Below are positions 25,745-34,929 of a DNA stretch of 64,000 bases, one piece after another; position 1 is the stretch's first letter; every line of letters begins with the position of its first letter. The translations under genes and the position numbers were made by a program. The notes under the pieces are model-generated. The model searched no databases and was not told the origin of the DNA. It was given only the letters and a program-made list of their open reading frames with translations. The stretch is from Bacteroidota bacterium (lineage in GTDB: Bacteria; Bacteroidota; Bacteroidia; Chitinophagales; Chitinophagaceae): the NCBI GenBank assembly GCA_023429825.1, contig JAEZDC010000043.1:1-64000 (forward strand). The letters are read 5' to 3'.

Positions 25745-26574
25745 TATTTTAATTTGCGCTTTATGTTTGAGCCGTGCAACATGAGTTTATTGACAAGGTA
25801 GCATGAATATACTTTCAAATTAAACATGTTCCATTTGAATCCGGCAGATGCAAAGTATCTTCTATAGATTTCATTCTTTTTTTTGAAAGCTGATTGCTTC
25901 TTTTGGATATATGTTACTGAGGATGTATGGAGTCTGTATTGCAGTACAACCTCATTCAGCTTTTCTAATGCTAAGTCATTTGCAAACAGCCTTAACCAAA
26001 GATCCCAATCCTGGGAATGTTTTTGAGCGATATTGTATTTATAACGAGAGATAACATTTCGTCTTAACATAACCGTCGGATGAGCAATGCAATTTTCCCA
26101 TGGAAGTAGTGCTCTTATTTTCGAAGCAGTATTGGTCTGACGATCGTGTTTCCATATACCTGACGGACTACCATTTTCATCAATAAATTCAATAAAACCA
26201 GCTACCCCTGCTAATAAAGGTGCGTTCTTTAAATATTTAACCTGCTTTTCTAATCTTAACGGAAGTGAAATATCATCAGCATCCATTCTTGCAATAAATT
26301 CTCCTGTTGATATTTCTACAGCAGCATTGAGATTCTGAGTCAATCCTAATTGTTGATCATTTTTCAACACTCTTATCCTTTCATCTGAATATCCGGATAA
26401 TATAGATGCCGTTAGATCTGTACTGTTATCATCAATAATAATAAACTCCCAATTTGAATACGTTTGTTGAAGGATGCTGTCAACAGCTTGTTGCAAAAAC
26501 CTTTCTCCGTTATATACACTCATTATAACAGAAACAAGTGGTTGCTCTGTTATGATGGGTGTTTGTGAAGCCAT
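25744..26574 (-). CDS. Glycosyltransferase family 2 protein
   Basis: 276 residues with the GT2 (GT-A) opening PLVSVIMSVYNGERFLQQAVDSILQQTY, EFIIIDDNSTD and the metal-binding MDADD (DxD) in IARMDADDISLPLRLEKQ. The acceptor-side motif IAHPTVMLRR and the DWDLWLRL motif follow. These enzymes transfer a sugar from a nucleotide donor using a divalent metal. It has no long membrane helix, so it likely works at the cytoplasmic membrane face. It starts inside the 3' end of the asparagine synthetase gene (25-base overlap). Confidence 0.94.
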   Translation of the reverse strand: MASQTPIITEQPLVSVIMSVYNGERFLQQAVDSILQQTYSNWEFIIIDDNSTDLTASILSGYSDERIRVLKNDQQLGLTQNLNAAVEISTGEFIARMDADDISLPLRLEKQVKYLKNAPLLAGVAGFIEFIDENGSPSGIWKHDRQTNTASKIRALLPWENCIAHPTVMLRRNVISRYKYNIAQKHSQDWDLWLRLFANDLALEKLNEVVLQYRLHTSSVTYIQKKQSAFKKKNEIYRRYFASAGFKWNMFNLKVYSCYLVNKLMLHGSNIKRKLK

Positions 26575-28310
26575 ACTGCCAGGTTTAATAATATCCAGGT
26601 TTGATAGTTATCTTTTGTGCAAATTTTTTGAGCAGCTTCATAAGAAATATAGTTGTAGAGCCTGCTCTTTGAGTCATTTAGATAAGCATTCTTCAAATCT
26701 TTCATACCACTCTGTTGAAGCCATTTATTTACCGGTGCACCAAATCCCTGCTTCTTCCTGTTTTGAATATCATTCGTCCATAAATGATTAAATGCAGAGC
26801 GCATTAATTTCTTATCAGAATGATCATCGATCTTGAAAGATTCAGGAAGTGCGATACAAAATTCAGCAAAATCAACATCAAGAAATGGAGCTCTTAACTC
26901 GAGACTGTTAGCCATAGCAGCACGGTCAGTCTTAACTAATATATCTCCTGGCATATAATCCTGTAGATCCATCCGCATCGCTGCATCAACTGAATTATAC
27001 GGTTGATCAGTGAATTTATCGAAATCATATTCAGCAGTAAACTTGCAAAGAGCATTCAACTCATTTTCAGAAAAGAATTGGTTTTGCTGCAAATGAATGT
27101 CAGCGATATTATTACTTCTGTATTTTGAATGCAATAATCTTTTCTTGAATTTCCTGAAAAAACTTTTAAGCCCCGTTTGCTGCATCATCAATAATTGCGG
27201 ATACCAGTTGCTATAACCTGCAAAAAGCTCATCCCCACCATCACCAGTTAATACCACCTTTAACTCATTTGCTGCAGCTTTACTGATGAGGTAGGTCGGA
27301 ATGTTGGATGAATCGCCAAAAGGTTCGTCATAAATCTCATTCATTTTCTCAAACCAATGAGCGATATCAAAATCATCCTGGTGCAATTCTATATTGTGTG
27401 TATTGTACTTTTTTGATATCTGCCTGCTGTATGGTAATTCATTCACTTCACTGCCAAATGAAAATGATATGGTAGTGAGTTGCTTATCACTATTCATACT
27501 GGCCAATGCTGTAATAGTGCTGCTATCCAATCCACCACTTAAAAAAGATCCCACTTTAACATCAGCCACTAATTGTTCCTGCACGGCTTTATTAAGTAAA
27601 CGGTAACATTCTTCTTTTGCTTCTTCAAAAGAAATATTGAGTTGTTGGCCTGGAAGATCCCAATATCTATTTATTTCAATCTTCTCATTCTTGTAAACAA
27701 GGTAATGTGCGGGAGGCAATACATGCACATTCTTATAGATCGTATGATGCGGATGTACGTACAAATGTTTCAGGTAATGCGTAAGTGATGCTTCGCTTAT
27801 CTCCGGTTTGATCAAACCTGAGGATATGATTGATTTAAGTTCTGAAGCAAAAACAATAGTATTATCCTTAGTTACTGCATAGTAAAAAGGCTTTTCACCA
27901 AATCTATCTCTTGCTGCTATGAATATCTTCTTCTCTTCATCCCACAAAGCCAGCGAAAACATACCTCTGATTTTCTGAACGAATTGATCAGCTCCATATT
28001 GGTGATATAGCGCCAATATTACTTCTGTATCGGATGTGGTTTTGAAAGGATAGGAGAGTTGCTGTTTTACATTCCTGAACCCATAGAATTCACCGTTAAA
28101 AACGAGACAGGAATTATATGGCGAATACATGGGCTGATCTCCTGTTGCAAGATCGATGATGCTTAATCTTCTATGGCCTAAAATGCAGTTGTCAAAAGTA
28201 GCGACGCCATCACCATCAGGCCCGCGATGACTGATACAATCAGTCATCCCCCGAACATTCGGTTCAAGGGTTCTTACATTTTTGCCAACTATTCCTGCAA
28301 TGCCGCACAT
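26550..28310 (-). CDS. asnB: Asparagine synthetase (glutamine-hydrolysing), polysaccharide-cluster type
   Basis: 586 residues. The mature N-terminal Cys nucleophile is in MCGIAGIVGKN (Cys2), so the class II glutaminase is active-site intact: SHRGPDGDG, LGHRRLSIIDLATGDQPM, VFNGEFYGF. The C-terminal synthetase carries the PPi-loop VGSFLSGGLDSSTITALAS and LTGDGGDELFAGYSNW, then AMANSLELRAPFLD. The reaction is Asp + Gln + ATP to Asn + Glu. Within exopolysaccharide or O-antigen operons, AsnB-like proteins may instead amidate a sugar acid; which applies here cannot be read from sequence. It lies between glycosyltransferase genes and shares 25 bases with the next. Confidence 0.93.
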   Translation of the reverse strand: MCGIAGIVGKNVRTLEPNVRGMTDCISHRGPDGDGVATFDNCILGHRRLSIIDLATGDQPMYSPYNSCLVFNGEFYGFRNVKQQLSYPFKTTSDTEVILALYHQYGADQFVQKIRGMFSLALWDEEKKIFIAARDRFGEKPFYYAVTKDNTIVFASELKSIISSGLIKPEISEASLTHYLKHLYVHPHHTIYKNVHVLPPAHYLVYKNEKIEINRYWDLPGQQLNISFEEAKEECYRLLNKAVQEQLVADVKVGSFLSGGLDSSTITALASMNSDKQLTTISFSFGSEVNELPYSRQISKKYNTHNIELHQDDFDIAHWFEKMNEIYDEPFGDSSNIPTYLISKAAANELKVVLTGDGGDELFAGYSNWYPQLLMMQQTGLKSFFRKFKKRLLHSKYRSNNIADIHLQQNQFFSENELNALCKFTAEYDFDKFTDQPYNSVDAAMRMDLQDYMPGDILVKTDRAAMANSLELRAPFLDVDFAEFCIALPESFKIDDHSDKKLMRSAFNHLWTNDIQNRKKQGFGAPVNKWLQQSGMKDLKNAYLNDSKSRLYNYISYEAAQKICTKDNYQTWILLNLAVWLHKHPS

Positions 28311-28339
28311 ATACTCTAATTGATCTGCAATTTAATTTA

Positions 28340-29455
28340 TCAAAGTTGCTTTAGCTTATTTAGAAATAAAGGAAAGTGGTGCTCATAACTGTAAAAAGAA
28401 AAGAAAGCATTACTCGTAGGGCCTTGTGTTTTTAATGATTCGACTATGCATGTAATGAATTCAGTTGAATTACCGGCTATGAACAATCTATCTTTTACAA
28501 GATATACAATGATACCCCTTAACATATGTTGATAGCATACCACGTTAAGGTGATAACTTAATGCCTCTAAGGTTTTGGTTTGAACGCCTTCACCTTTTTT
28601 TACGGGATTGATGTAAATATCAGCTGCCAAGAAGTAATTACCTACATCAGCAACTTCGCCGGCATATTTTACATACTCCGAAATTTCTGCCGGTATGTTT
28701 ATTTCCACTGTTTTGCATCTACCTGTAATAAGTATGGTAAACTTCTCCAGTTGGCTCTTTAAAACAGGTACGAGCTTGCATATATCCATTACAGCTTCGT
28801 AATTGGGTTCGTAATCCAAAGTGCCATTGAAAAGCAGGAGTGGTCGGTTGAGGTCAAGGCCATGCCTGTGTGCGATCAATCTCCTGGCTTCTGTTTTGCC
28901 AGAAATATTTTTATTTGAAATTGTGTGAGGCAGATAGAAAATCTTATCCCGCGAAATATTTGCTTCATTTACTAAGACTTCTTCATCCTCCTTAGTAACG
29001 CAAATGTTCAGATCAGCAAATCGACTAAGCCAAAACTCTTCTTTTTTTACTATGTTCCAATACCACTTACTCAATTGTTTGAACCTCCGATACTCAATAT
29101 TATGCGAATAGTGAATGATCTTACAACCAAGTTGTTTTTTGCATAACCATCCTGCAATAGCATGATAAGGATGTTCAATGATGATGTGTGTGATCTGCTC
29201 TTTCCGTGCTATAGCAACGATCTTTTTCCAGGTAAGCGGGTTAATGAATTGCCACTTAGAAACAGGAAGCTCAGGGATGATCTTATAGGACTCATTTCCT
29301 TCCGGAATATTATCAGAAGAGCATAAACAGATCAAATCAACATGCTTTCCCAATTCATTATTGAATGCTGCTATAGTTTGCTGCCCGCCAAATTTGGCAG
29401 GCAGCACTTTGTACCAGACGATACTTAAAACTTTTATCGGATCATTTCTTTTCAA
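28340..29455 (-). CDS. Glycosyltransferase, GT4-like
   Basis: About 371 residues if it begins at TTG 29455 (MKRNDPIKVLSIVWYKVLPAKFGGQQTI). A start at 29503 would extend far into the YfhO-like gene, and no in-frame ATG is closer. The start is therefore uncertain. The N-terminal loop KFGGQQTIAAF is the GT4 glycine loop; HIIIEHPYHAIAGWLCKK, YSHNIEYRRFKQLSKWYW and NICVTKEDEEVL follow. The donor domain is LLLFNGTLDYEPNYEAVMDICKLVP, AGEVADVGNYFLAADIYINPVKKGEGVQTKTLEAL, with the conserved acidic GEGVQTKTLEAL. It overlaps the preceding membrane-protein stop by 14 bases and comes 29 bases before asnB. Confidence 0.85.
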   Translation of the reverse strand: MKRNDPIKVLSIVWYKVLPAKFGGQQTIAAFNNELGKHVDLICLCSSDNIPEGNESYKIIPELPVSKWQFINPLTWKKIVAIARKEQITHIIIEHPYHAIAGWLCKKQLGCKIIHYSHNIEYRRFKQLSKWYWNIVKKEEFWLSRFADLNICVTKEDEEVLVNEANISRDKIFYLPHTISNKNISGKTEARRLIAHRHGLDLNRPLLLFNGTLDYEPNYEAVMDICKLVPVLKSQLEKFTILITGRCKTVEINIPAEISEYVKYAGEVADVGNYFLAADIYINPVKKGEGVQTKTLEALSYHLNVVCYQHMLRGIIVYLVKDRLFIAGNSTEFITCIVESLKTQGPTSNAFFSFYSYEHHFPLFLNKLKQL

Positions 29456-31943
29456 CCACAACCATTTCCTTGTGTTTGAAGGATCTCCACAAACCAAAAC
29501 CAAGTAATAATAAGAGGAGTATTGAACAGATAGCAGTTACTGTCCATCCGGTCTTATGGCTTTGTGGCTCAAATCTGAATTCTATTGTATGATCTCCTGC
29601 CGGAACAGGCATTGCTCTTAATACATAGTTTGCCTTCACGTAATCAACTTGCTGATTATCTATGTATACATTCCAGCCCTTGTCGTAATACACTTCGCTG
29701 AATACTGCAAACTGAGGTGATTTAGCAGATGATCTGTAGGTAACAATATCATTCTCATTCTTCACGAATTCTATCCTGGCAGAAGAATCAAAAGCGAAAG
29801 GCTTATTAGCGATGTTCTCGAATTTCTTATCTATCACGGCTGTATCCTTTGCATTAAACGTAGTAAGTGCATCCATCTCAGCTTTTGGTGAGTTTACCCA
29901 TTTGATCGTCTTCACGAACCATGCTGCACCTAAGGCCTCAGTGTTTGGATAAACCTGCCCATCGGTATTGATGATATACTTTGTATTAAGCATGTTGATC
30001 ACAGGCATACAGTTCGGGAAATTGTATAATTGATTTTCGATCAGGTCCTGGTAAATACTCAGCTTTGCAGGGTGATATCCGCCGATATTTTTATGGAAGT
30101 AAGAAGTTAAAGCACCTCCATTGAACGCATTAGGTATACCGTTTCTCAAATCGAATACACGGTAATAACTTTTATCCTGCATTATCTGCTTATCTGCTTC
30201 ACCAGGCACAAAGACCTGCTCATAATCTTCAGATTGCTGATAGTTTTCGTTATTTAGATATTTCGTATCGATGCCTATCACATCTATAAAAGCAAACAAA
30301 CCGATTATAGCCAGTGCAATTGCCGGTTTGATGGTTTTCTTCATCAGAAACCAAAGCGCAGCTATTGCTATAGCTCCGAATAAAAGTGAACGTAAAATGC
30401 TATTCAGGAACAGGGACTGCCTATCTTCTTTCAATGCATTAAAGAACGATTTAACTGAATCCTGTACCTGCGGTTCTGCCTGTGCAACCTGCTTTAAAGC
30501 ATCCTTATCAACGGGTGTAGTGTAATCAAAACTCATATAGAGTAATATTGCTACCACAAATGCACCTGCAGCAATCAACAATCCTGTTGTAAAGCGCTTC
30601 TTAAAAGCAGGTGTGTTTTCTGCCACATATAGCAATTTATTCAGCGTTAACATAGCCATCATACATAATAAGAAAGTAGGAATCACCATGATCATACTTG
30701 GCGCCCTGAACTTATTATACATCGGCAATGTATCCAGTAGGAATACATTAAAGCCTTTGAAATACTCACCCCAACTCATCAATACCGCTAAGCCAATAGT
30801 TGCAAGCACCCACCATTTGTGTTTATTACCTAACACAGCAAAACCTATTAATGCAAGTACACAAATAATAGCACCGGTATAAGGCGGCCCTGCAGTACCA
30901 ACACCTTTTATTCCACCCCAATAGAATCTCAGGAACCCTTGTAATTGCTGACCAAGCTGTTGCGGCATGCTCTGCAAAGCTTCGATAGCTTTTGATTTAT
31001 CCTCCGCTACCTCCAATTCAAAACTGCTACCACCATACATCTTCGGGAACATGAGTACAAATGGTTCAGCCGGGAACATGCTATAATCTAATGCATAGGT
31101 TGCATCTAAACCGTTTTTAGTAAATCGTTTGGATGCATCATTTTTTGATTGCACATCAGCCAATTGACTTCCACCTCTTATCGTTTCTTTTGAATACTCG
31201 TATGTGCTGAACATCATCACTGCATTAGAAAGAAAACCTATTGCTCCTGATACTATGGCAAACGTTGCTGCTACCAAAAGATGTTTGAAGTCTTTCCGCA
31301 TGATCCACCTGATCGCATAGGCAACCGACATGATGAACGCAATGATCAAAGTATAATAAGTGATCTGGATGTGATTCACATTGATCTGTGCCGCAACGAA
31401 CAAAGCCGTAAGTGCAGCGCCGAGCCAATATCGTTTTTCATAGATGAGTATTAACCCTGCGATAATACCTGGCAGCAAAGCGATAGCCTGCATCTTTGTA
31501 TCATGGCCTGCAGAAATAATTATCGGATTATAAGTGGAGTACGCATAGGCTAAAGCTCCTGCAATTGCTACGTAAGGATTCAGCCGTAACGCTACCACGC
31601 AAAGAATATAAAAACATATGCACGCCAGGAAGAAAAAGTTAATCGGTTTTGGCAAGAATAAACTCATCACCTGGTGGCTATAATAAGCTACCTGGCTGTT
31701 CGCCTTCATAGCGATCTGGTAAGCTGGCATTCCACTGAACATGCCATTCGTCCACAAAGGCAGTTCACCATGCTTTTCTTTATAATCAAGCACATCTTTG
31801 CTCATGCCTTTCCACTGCGTTACATCACCTTGTTGAAGAACCTGGCCTTCAAGAGCGGGTTTACAATATATTAAAGCAACAACTAAAAAAACGGCCACAG
31901 CGATGATATGTGGCAAAAGGGGCTTCCACGAGAAATTCTTCAT
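29442..31943 (-). CDS. YfhO-like multi-spanning membrane protein
   Basis: 833 residues with roughly a dozen transmembrane helices: an N-terminal helix, then AFFLACICFYILCVVALRL-like pairs up to about residue 560. An extracytoplasmic domain (about 570-790) precedes a C-terminal helix (TAICSILLLLLLGFGLWRSF). Conserved features are NGMFSGMPAYQI near the N-terminus, YRVFDLRNGIPNAFNGGALTSYFHKNIGGYHPAKLSIYQDL and GDHTIEFRFEPQS. The topology and these motifs fit the YfhO family, related to GT-C glycosyltransferases that use lipid-linked sugars. It heads the polysaccharide operon. A perfect TAGGTTTG box at 31964-31971 on the minus strand, 20 bases upstream, is a likely promoter. Confidence 0.9.
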   Translation of the reverse strand: MKNFSWKPLLPHIIAVAVFLVVALIYCKPALEGQVLQQGDVTQWKGMSKDVLDYKEKHGELPLWTNGMFSGMPAYQIAMKANSQVAYYSHQVMSLFLPKPINFFFLACICFYILCVVALRLNPYVAIAGALAYAYSTYNPIIISAGHDTKMQAIALLPGIIAGLILIYEKRYWLGAALTALFVAAQINVNHIQITYYTLIIAFIMSVAYAIRWIMRKDFKHLLVAATFAIVSGAIGFLSNAVMMFSTYEYSKETIRGGSQLADVQSKNDASKRFTKNGLDATYALDYSMFPAEPFVLMFPKMYGGSSFELEVAEDKSKAIEALQSMPQQLGQQLQGFLRFYWGGIKGVGTAGPPYTGAIICVLALIGFAVLGNKHKWWVLATIGLAVLMSWGEYFKGFNVFLLDTLPMYNKFRAPSMIMVIPTFLLCMMAMLTLNKLLYVAENTPAFKKRFTTGLLIAAGAFVVAILLYMSFDYTTPVDKDALKQVAQAEPQVQDSVKSFFNALKEDRQSLFLNSILRSLLFGAIAIAALWFLMKKTIKPAIALAIIGLFAFIDVIGIDTKYLNNENYQQSEDYEQVFVPGEADKQIMQDKSYYRVFDLRNGIPNAFNGGALTSYFHKNIGGYHPAKLSIYQDLIENQLYNFPNCMPVINMLNTKYIINTDGQVYPNTEALGAAWFVKTIKWVNSPKAEMDALTTFNAKDTAVIDKKFENIANKPFAFDSSARIEFVKNENDIVTYRSSAKSPQFAVFSEVYYDKGWNVYIDNQQVDYVKANYVLRAMPVPAGDHTIEFRFEPQSHKTGWTVTAICSILLLLLLGFGLWRSFKHKEMVVVEKK

Positions 31944-31963
31944 AATCGTTTTTATGCTACGGG

Positions 31964-31971
31964 CAAACCTA
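31964..31971 (-). promoter_or_regulatory. -7 promoter box of the polysaccharide operon
   Basis: Minus-strand TAGGTTTG matches TAnnTTTG exactly and lies 20 bases upstream of the YfhO-like ATG. It is the only candidate seen before the six coupled genes. Confidence 0.4.
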
Positions 31972-32021
31972 AGTAAATAGTTTTATTTTTTGTGGTACAG
32001 AGGTTCACCGCACAGATGAAG

Positions 32022-32046
32022 CTTCGTTGCGTCGCACTCTTGTACG
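32022..32046. repeat. Dispersed repeat, copy B
   Basis: CTTCGTTGCGTCGCACTCTT followed by GTACG, in the intergenic region between the YfhO-like gene and the small membrane gene. It matches the inverse of the right arm of copy A with few changes and shares the core with copy C (56961-56996). Confidence 0.6.
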
Positions 32047-32125
32047 TTTAGCTTACTATTCAGCCGGCATCCTGCATCGTTCATGTTTCAGGAAAATAAA
32101 ATACTTTCAACCTAAAATACCCCTG

Positions 32126-32404
32126 ATGCGTTGGTTCTCTTTCCTTACAAAGGTGACATTTGTTTGTAATATCATGTTCTTCGTGGCCTTTATCATGCAT
32201 TACATCGAATATCAACTACCATTATGGCTAGCAGGAACAATATTAATACTGGGTTGGTTTCCGATAGGCCCCATCGTAAATGCAATCTTTGCGATTAGTC
32301 TTATAGTTATATTACTCACAAAGGGAAGATCATCTATACCAGTTGCATTAACTATTTTTAATATAATAGTGATGATCGTTCAGTTTACATTCTTTTTATT
32401 CTGA
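32126..32404 (+). CDS. Small membrane protein of unknown function
   Basis: 92 residues from ATG 32126 (MRWFSFLTKVTFVCNIMFF). The longer frame opening at 32027 begins within the dispersed repeat and is rejected. Three hydrophobic segments span about 8-26, 33-57 and 65-90, broken by HYIEYQLP and KGRSSIP, so it is an inner-membrane protein with little soluble part. Its stop lies 5 bases before the queuosine-precursor transporter start, so the two are probably one transcript. I do not recognise the family. Confidence 0.7.
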   Translation: MRWFSFLTKVTFVCNIMFFVAFIMHYIEYQLPLWLAGTILILGWFPIGPIVNAIFAISLIVILLTKGRSSIPVALTIFNIIVMIVQFTFFLF

Positions 32405-32409
32405 TCAAT

Positions 32410-33210
32410 ATGATAACGAACATTGTAAAAGATAGATCCACCAGGCTGTTCATCATTCTTGCCGGATTCTTTATTGCAAATGCTTTGATCGCCGAGATCA
32501 TTGGCGTAAAAATATTTTCCCTGGAAGCAACGTTTGGATTATCACCTGCGAACTTTTCGTTACTGGGAGAAGGTGGTCTAAGCTTTTCATTGACAGCAGG
32601 CGTTTTGCTTTGGCCCGTGGTATTCATCATGACAGATATTATCAATGAATATTATGGAACAAAAGGTGTTAGATTTCTTTCGTTTTTAGCTGTGGGGCTG
32701 ATCGCTTTTGCTTTTATCGTTTTCTTCACCGCCATTTCATTACCTGCACCGGGCTGGTGGTTAACATCAGGAAAGAATGTTCCGGACCTGCAGAATGCAT
32801 ACACAGCGGTACTGGGACAAAGCAACTGGATCATAATAGGTTCTTTGATCGCATTTGCTGTGGGACAGATCGTTGATGTATTGGTATTTCATCGTATCAA
32901 AAGATTCACTGGTGAAAAAAAGATATGGCTCAGGGCAACGGGATCAACCCTGGTCTCTCAATTTATCGATAGTTATATTGTACTCACCGTTGCTTTTTAC
33001 TGGGGAGCAGATTGGAGTATCCAGAAAGTACTGGCGATAGGAACAGTGAATTACATCTATAAATTTACTATGGCTGTATTGTTAACACCTGTTATTTACC
33101 TGGTGCACAATCTGATTGAAAAGTATTTAGGCCAGTCCCTGGCAACTAGAATGAAAAGAGCCGCAATGGGGCAGGAGGAAGAACCTACCAATATCATTAC
33201 CGCAGGTTAA
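32410..33210 (+). CDS. Queuosine precursor transporter (YhhQ family)
   Basis: 266 residues with about six membrane helices. Family marks include FFIANALIAEIIGVKIF, WPVVFIMTDIINEYYGTKGVRFLSFLAVGLIAF and the C-terminal FIDSYIVLTVAFYWGADWSIQKVLAIGTVNYIYKFTMAVLLTPVIYLVH. The DSxIV and NYIYK motifs characterise YhhQ proteins, which import preQ0 or preQ1 for queuosine in tRNA. Long for the family because of an N-terminal insertion (SLEATFGLSPANFSLLGEGGLSF), typical of Bacteroidota members. mtaB follows on the same strand, but has its own -7 box. Confidence 0.9.
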   Translation: MITNIVKDRSTRLFIILAGFFIANALIAEIIGVKIFSLEATFGLSPANFSLLGEGGLSFSLTAGVLLWPVVFIMTDIINEYYGTKGVRFLSFLAVGLIAFAFIVFFTAISLPAPGWWLTSGKNVPDLQNAYTAVLGQSNWIIIGSLIAFAVGQIVDVLVFHRIKRFTGEKKIWLRATGSTLVSQFIDSYIVLTVAFYWGADWSIQKVLAIGTVNYIYKFTMAVLLTPVIYLVHNLIEKYLGQSLATRMKRAAMGQEEEPTNIITAG

Positions 33211-33272
33211 TTAAAACTCTGTTAACGACTGCATTCACCTCTAAACTATAATACTAAACTTTCAACTCTCCT

Positions 33273-33280
33273 TATCTTTG
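33273..33280 (+). promoter_or_regulatory. -7 promoter box of mtaB
   Basis: TATCTTTG matches TAnnTTTG exactly; 7 bases separate it from the ATG at 33288. Same layout as at prfC and pyrB. Confidence 0.55.
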
Positions 33281-33287
33281 CCGCCCA

Positions 33288-34571
33288 ATGCAAAAAAGGC
33301 GTTCCATAGCATTTCATACGCTCGGTTGTAAATTGAATTTTTCCGAGACTTCTACCATCTCGAGAATGATGGAAAGTGAAGGTTTTGAGAAACGCAATTT
33401 TGAAGATGTTGCAGATGTGTATGTCATCAATACCTGCTCCGTCACGGATAATGCAGATAAGGAATGTCGACAGATCGTTAGACGTATACAAAGAAAAGCG
33501 CCGGAAAGTGTGGTGGTGATCACGGGTTGCTATGCACAACTTAAACCAAAAGAGATTTCAGAAATTCCGGGGGTGGATATGGTCTTAGGCGCTTCAGAAA
33601 AATTCAACCTTGCGCAACATATTTCTGAGTTCACTAAAGGTGATTCTACGAAGATATCCAGTTGCGAGATAGAAGACGTCTCCGGTTTCAACGCTTCTTA
33701 CTCCCTCAACGACAGGACAAGAACCTTTTTAAAAGTACAGGATGGATGTGATTATACCTGTTCGTTCTGTACCATTCCACAGGCAAGAGGGAAAAGCAGG
33801 AGCGATAGTATTGAGAATGTGGTTCGCCATGCACAAGACTTAGCTGGTAAAGGAGTGAAAGAGATCGTTCTTACAGGAGTTAATCTTGGTGATTTCGGGA
33901 AGGGGCCTGATGGAAATAATATCGGTATCAGTCGTGAAGAGAATTTTTACCAGTTGATACAGGAGTTGGATAAAGTAGATGGCATTGAACGTTATCGCAT
34001 CTCATCTATTGAACCTAATCTTCTTACAAATGAGATAATAGAATTTGTAGCAAAGAGTAAGAAGTTCATGCCGCATTTTCACATCCCATTACAGAGTGGA
34101 AGCAATCATATTCTCGGCTTGATGCGCAGAAGATACAAGAGGGAATTGTATGCTGAGAAAGTATCACTTATTAAACAACTGATGCCGCATTGTTGTATTG
34201 GAGTGGATGTGATAGTAGGTTTTCCCGGTGAAACAGATGACCTCTTTAAAGAAACATTCGACTTCTTACATGATCTTGATATCTCCTACCTGCACGTGTT
34301 TACGTATAGTGAAAGAGACAATACACATGCGCTTACACTCGGTTCGGTGGTGCCTATGAATGTTCGTCATGAACGAAATAAATCACTTCGTAACCTTTCT
34401 TACATGAAAATGCAATATTTCACTGAGCAACAACGTGGAAAATTGAGGAAAGTATTGTTTGAAGGGCATGTAAAAAACAGCATGATGGAGGGCTATACCG
34501 ACAATTACATCAAAATAACTGCACCTTTTCAGCCCCAATTTGTGAATGAAATAGTAGAATGGGCTGTGTAA
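33288..34571 (+). CDS. mtaB: tRNA (N6-threonylcarbamoyladenosine37-C2)-methylthiotransferase
   Basis: 427 residues. A radical-SAM methylthiotransferase that converts t6A37 to ms2t6A37. The N-terminal UPF0004 domain has Cys14 (HTLGCKLNFSE), Cys50 (INTCSVTD) and Cys81 (TGCYAQ) for the auxiliary cluster. The radical-SAM cluster is in DGCDYTCSFCTIP (Cys154, 158, 161). HIPLQSGSNHILGLMRRRY and VGVDVIVGFPGETD follow, with a C-terminal TRAM-like section. TLGCKLN distinguishes MtaB from MiaB (SYGCAMN), which is also in this window at 58483-59910. The MtaB call rests on that motif. Confidence 0.95.
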   Translation: MQKRRSIAFHTLGCKLNFSETSTISRMMESEGFEKRNFEDVADVYVINTCSVTDNADKECRQIVRRIQRKAPESVVVITGCYAQLKPKEISEIPGVDMVLGASEKFNLAQHISEFTKGDSTKISSCEIEDVSGFNASYSLNDRTRTFLKVQDGCDYTCSFCTIPQARGKSRSDSIENVVRHAQDLAGKGVKEIVLTGVNLGDFGKGPDGNNIGISREENFYQLIQELDKVDGIERYRISSIEPNLLTNEIIEFVAKSKKFMPHFHIPLQSGSNHILGLMRRRYKRELYAEKVSLIKQLMPHCCIGVDVIVGFPGETDDLFKETFDFLHDLDISYLHVFTYSERDNTHALTLGSVVPMNVRHERNKSLRNLSYMKMQYFTEQQRGKLRKVLFEGHVKNSMMEGYTDNYIKITAPFQPQFVNEIVEWAV

Positions 34572-34574
34572 TTT

Positions 34575-34625
34575 CTCCTCATTAGGCTTTCAGGCATACC
34601 CCTTGTTTTTTACATACATGAGGAG
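34575..34625 (+). promoter_or_regulatory. Inverted repeat covering a Shine-Dalgarno site
   Basis: CTCCTCAT (34575-34582) is the exact inverse of ATGAGGAG (34618-34625). The right arm overlaps AGGAGG (34621-34626), a perfect Shine-Dalgarno located 7 bases before the ATG at 34634. Folding would hide the ribosome binding site. The stem is only 8 bases with a 35-base loop, so regulation is a hypothesis. Confidence 0.45.
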
Positions 34626-34633
34626 GATATGTT

Positions 34634-34924
34634 ATGAAAAAGTTTCAGATAGAGATCAATTTTCAGATAGATGATGAGTTTATGAGCCTCGTGCCTATAC
34701 ATAGGAATTATATCAATTTTTTAATCAATAATGATGTGATCGATATGTATGCAGTGAGTATGGAAAGTCAGCGTATATGGATCACTTTAAATGCAGAAAC
34801 AAAAACAGAAGTAGATCAGTACCTGATGAAATCACCATTATTCAGATACTGGGATTACGAGGTAGAGGAGTTGTTTGTGTACGACGGGCAGTTATTCAGG
34901 TTTCCATGTTTCCAGTTGAATTAG
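34634..34924 (+). CDS. Small alpha/beta protein, muconolactone-isomerase-like (YCII-like) fold
   Basis: 96 residues, MKKFQIEINFQIDDEFMSLVPIHRNYINFLINNDVIDMYAVSMESQRIWITLNAETKTE. Strand-helix-strand-strand-helix-strand with VPIHRNYINFLINNDVI and YLMKSPLFRYWDYEVEELF matches the ferredoxin-like muconolactone isomerase / YCII group, which has diverse or unknown roles. No catabolic genes are nearby. It is preceded by a strong AGGAGG site, rare for this phylum, that can pair with an upstream CTCCTC. Family placement is by pattern only. Confidence 0.72.
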   Translation: MKKFQIEINFQIDDEFMSLVPIHRNYINFLINNDVIDMYAVSMESQRIWITLNAETKTEVDQYLMKSPLFRYWDYEVEELFVYDGQLFRFPCFQLN

Positions 34925-34929
34925 GTACC

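Noticed and set aside
32027..32125. N-terminal extension of the small membrane protein
   Set aside because: It is made of the dispersed repeat and starts with TTG inside it.
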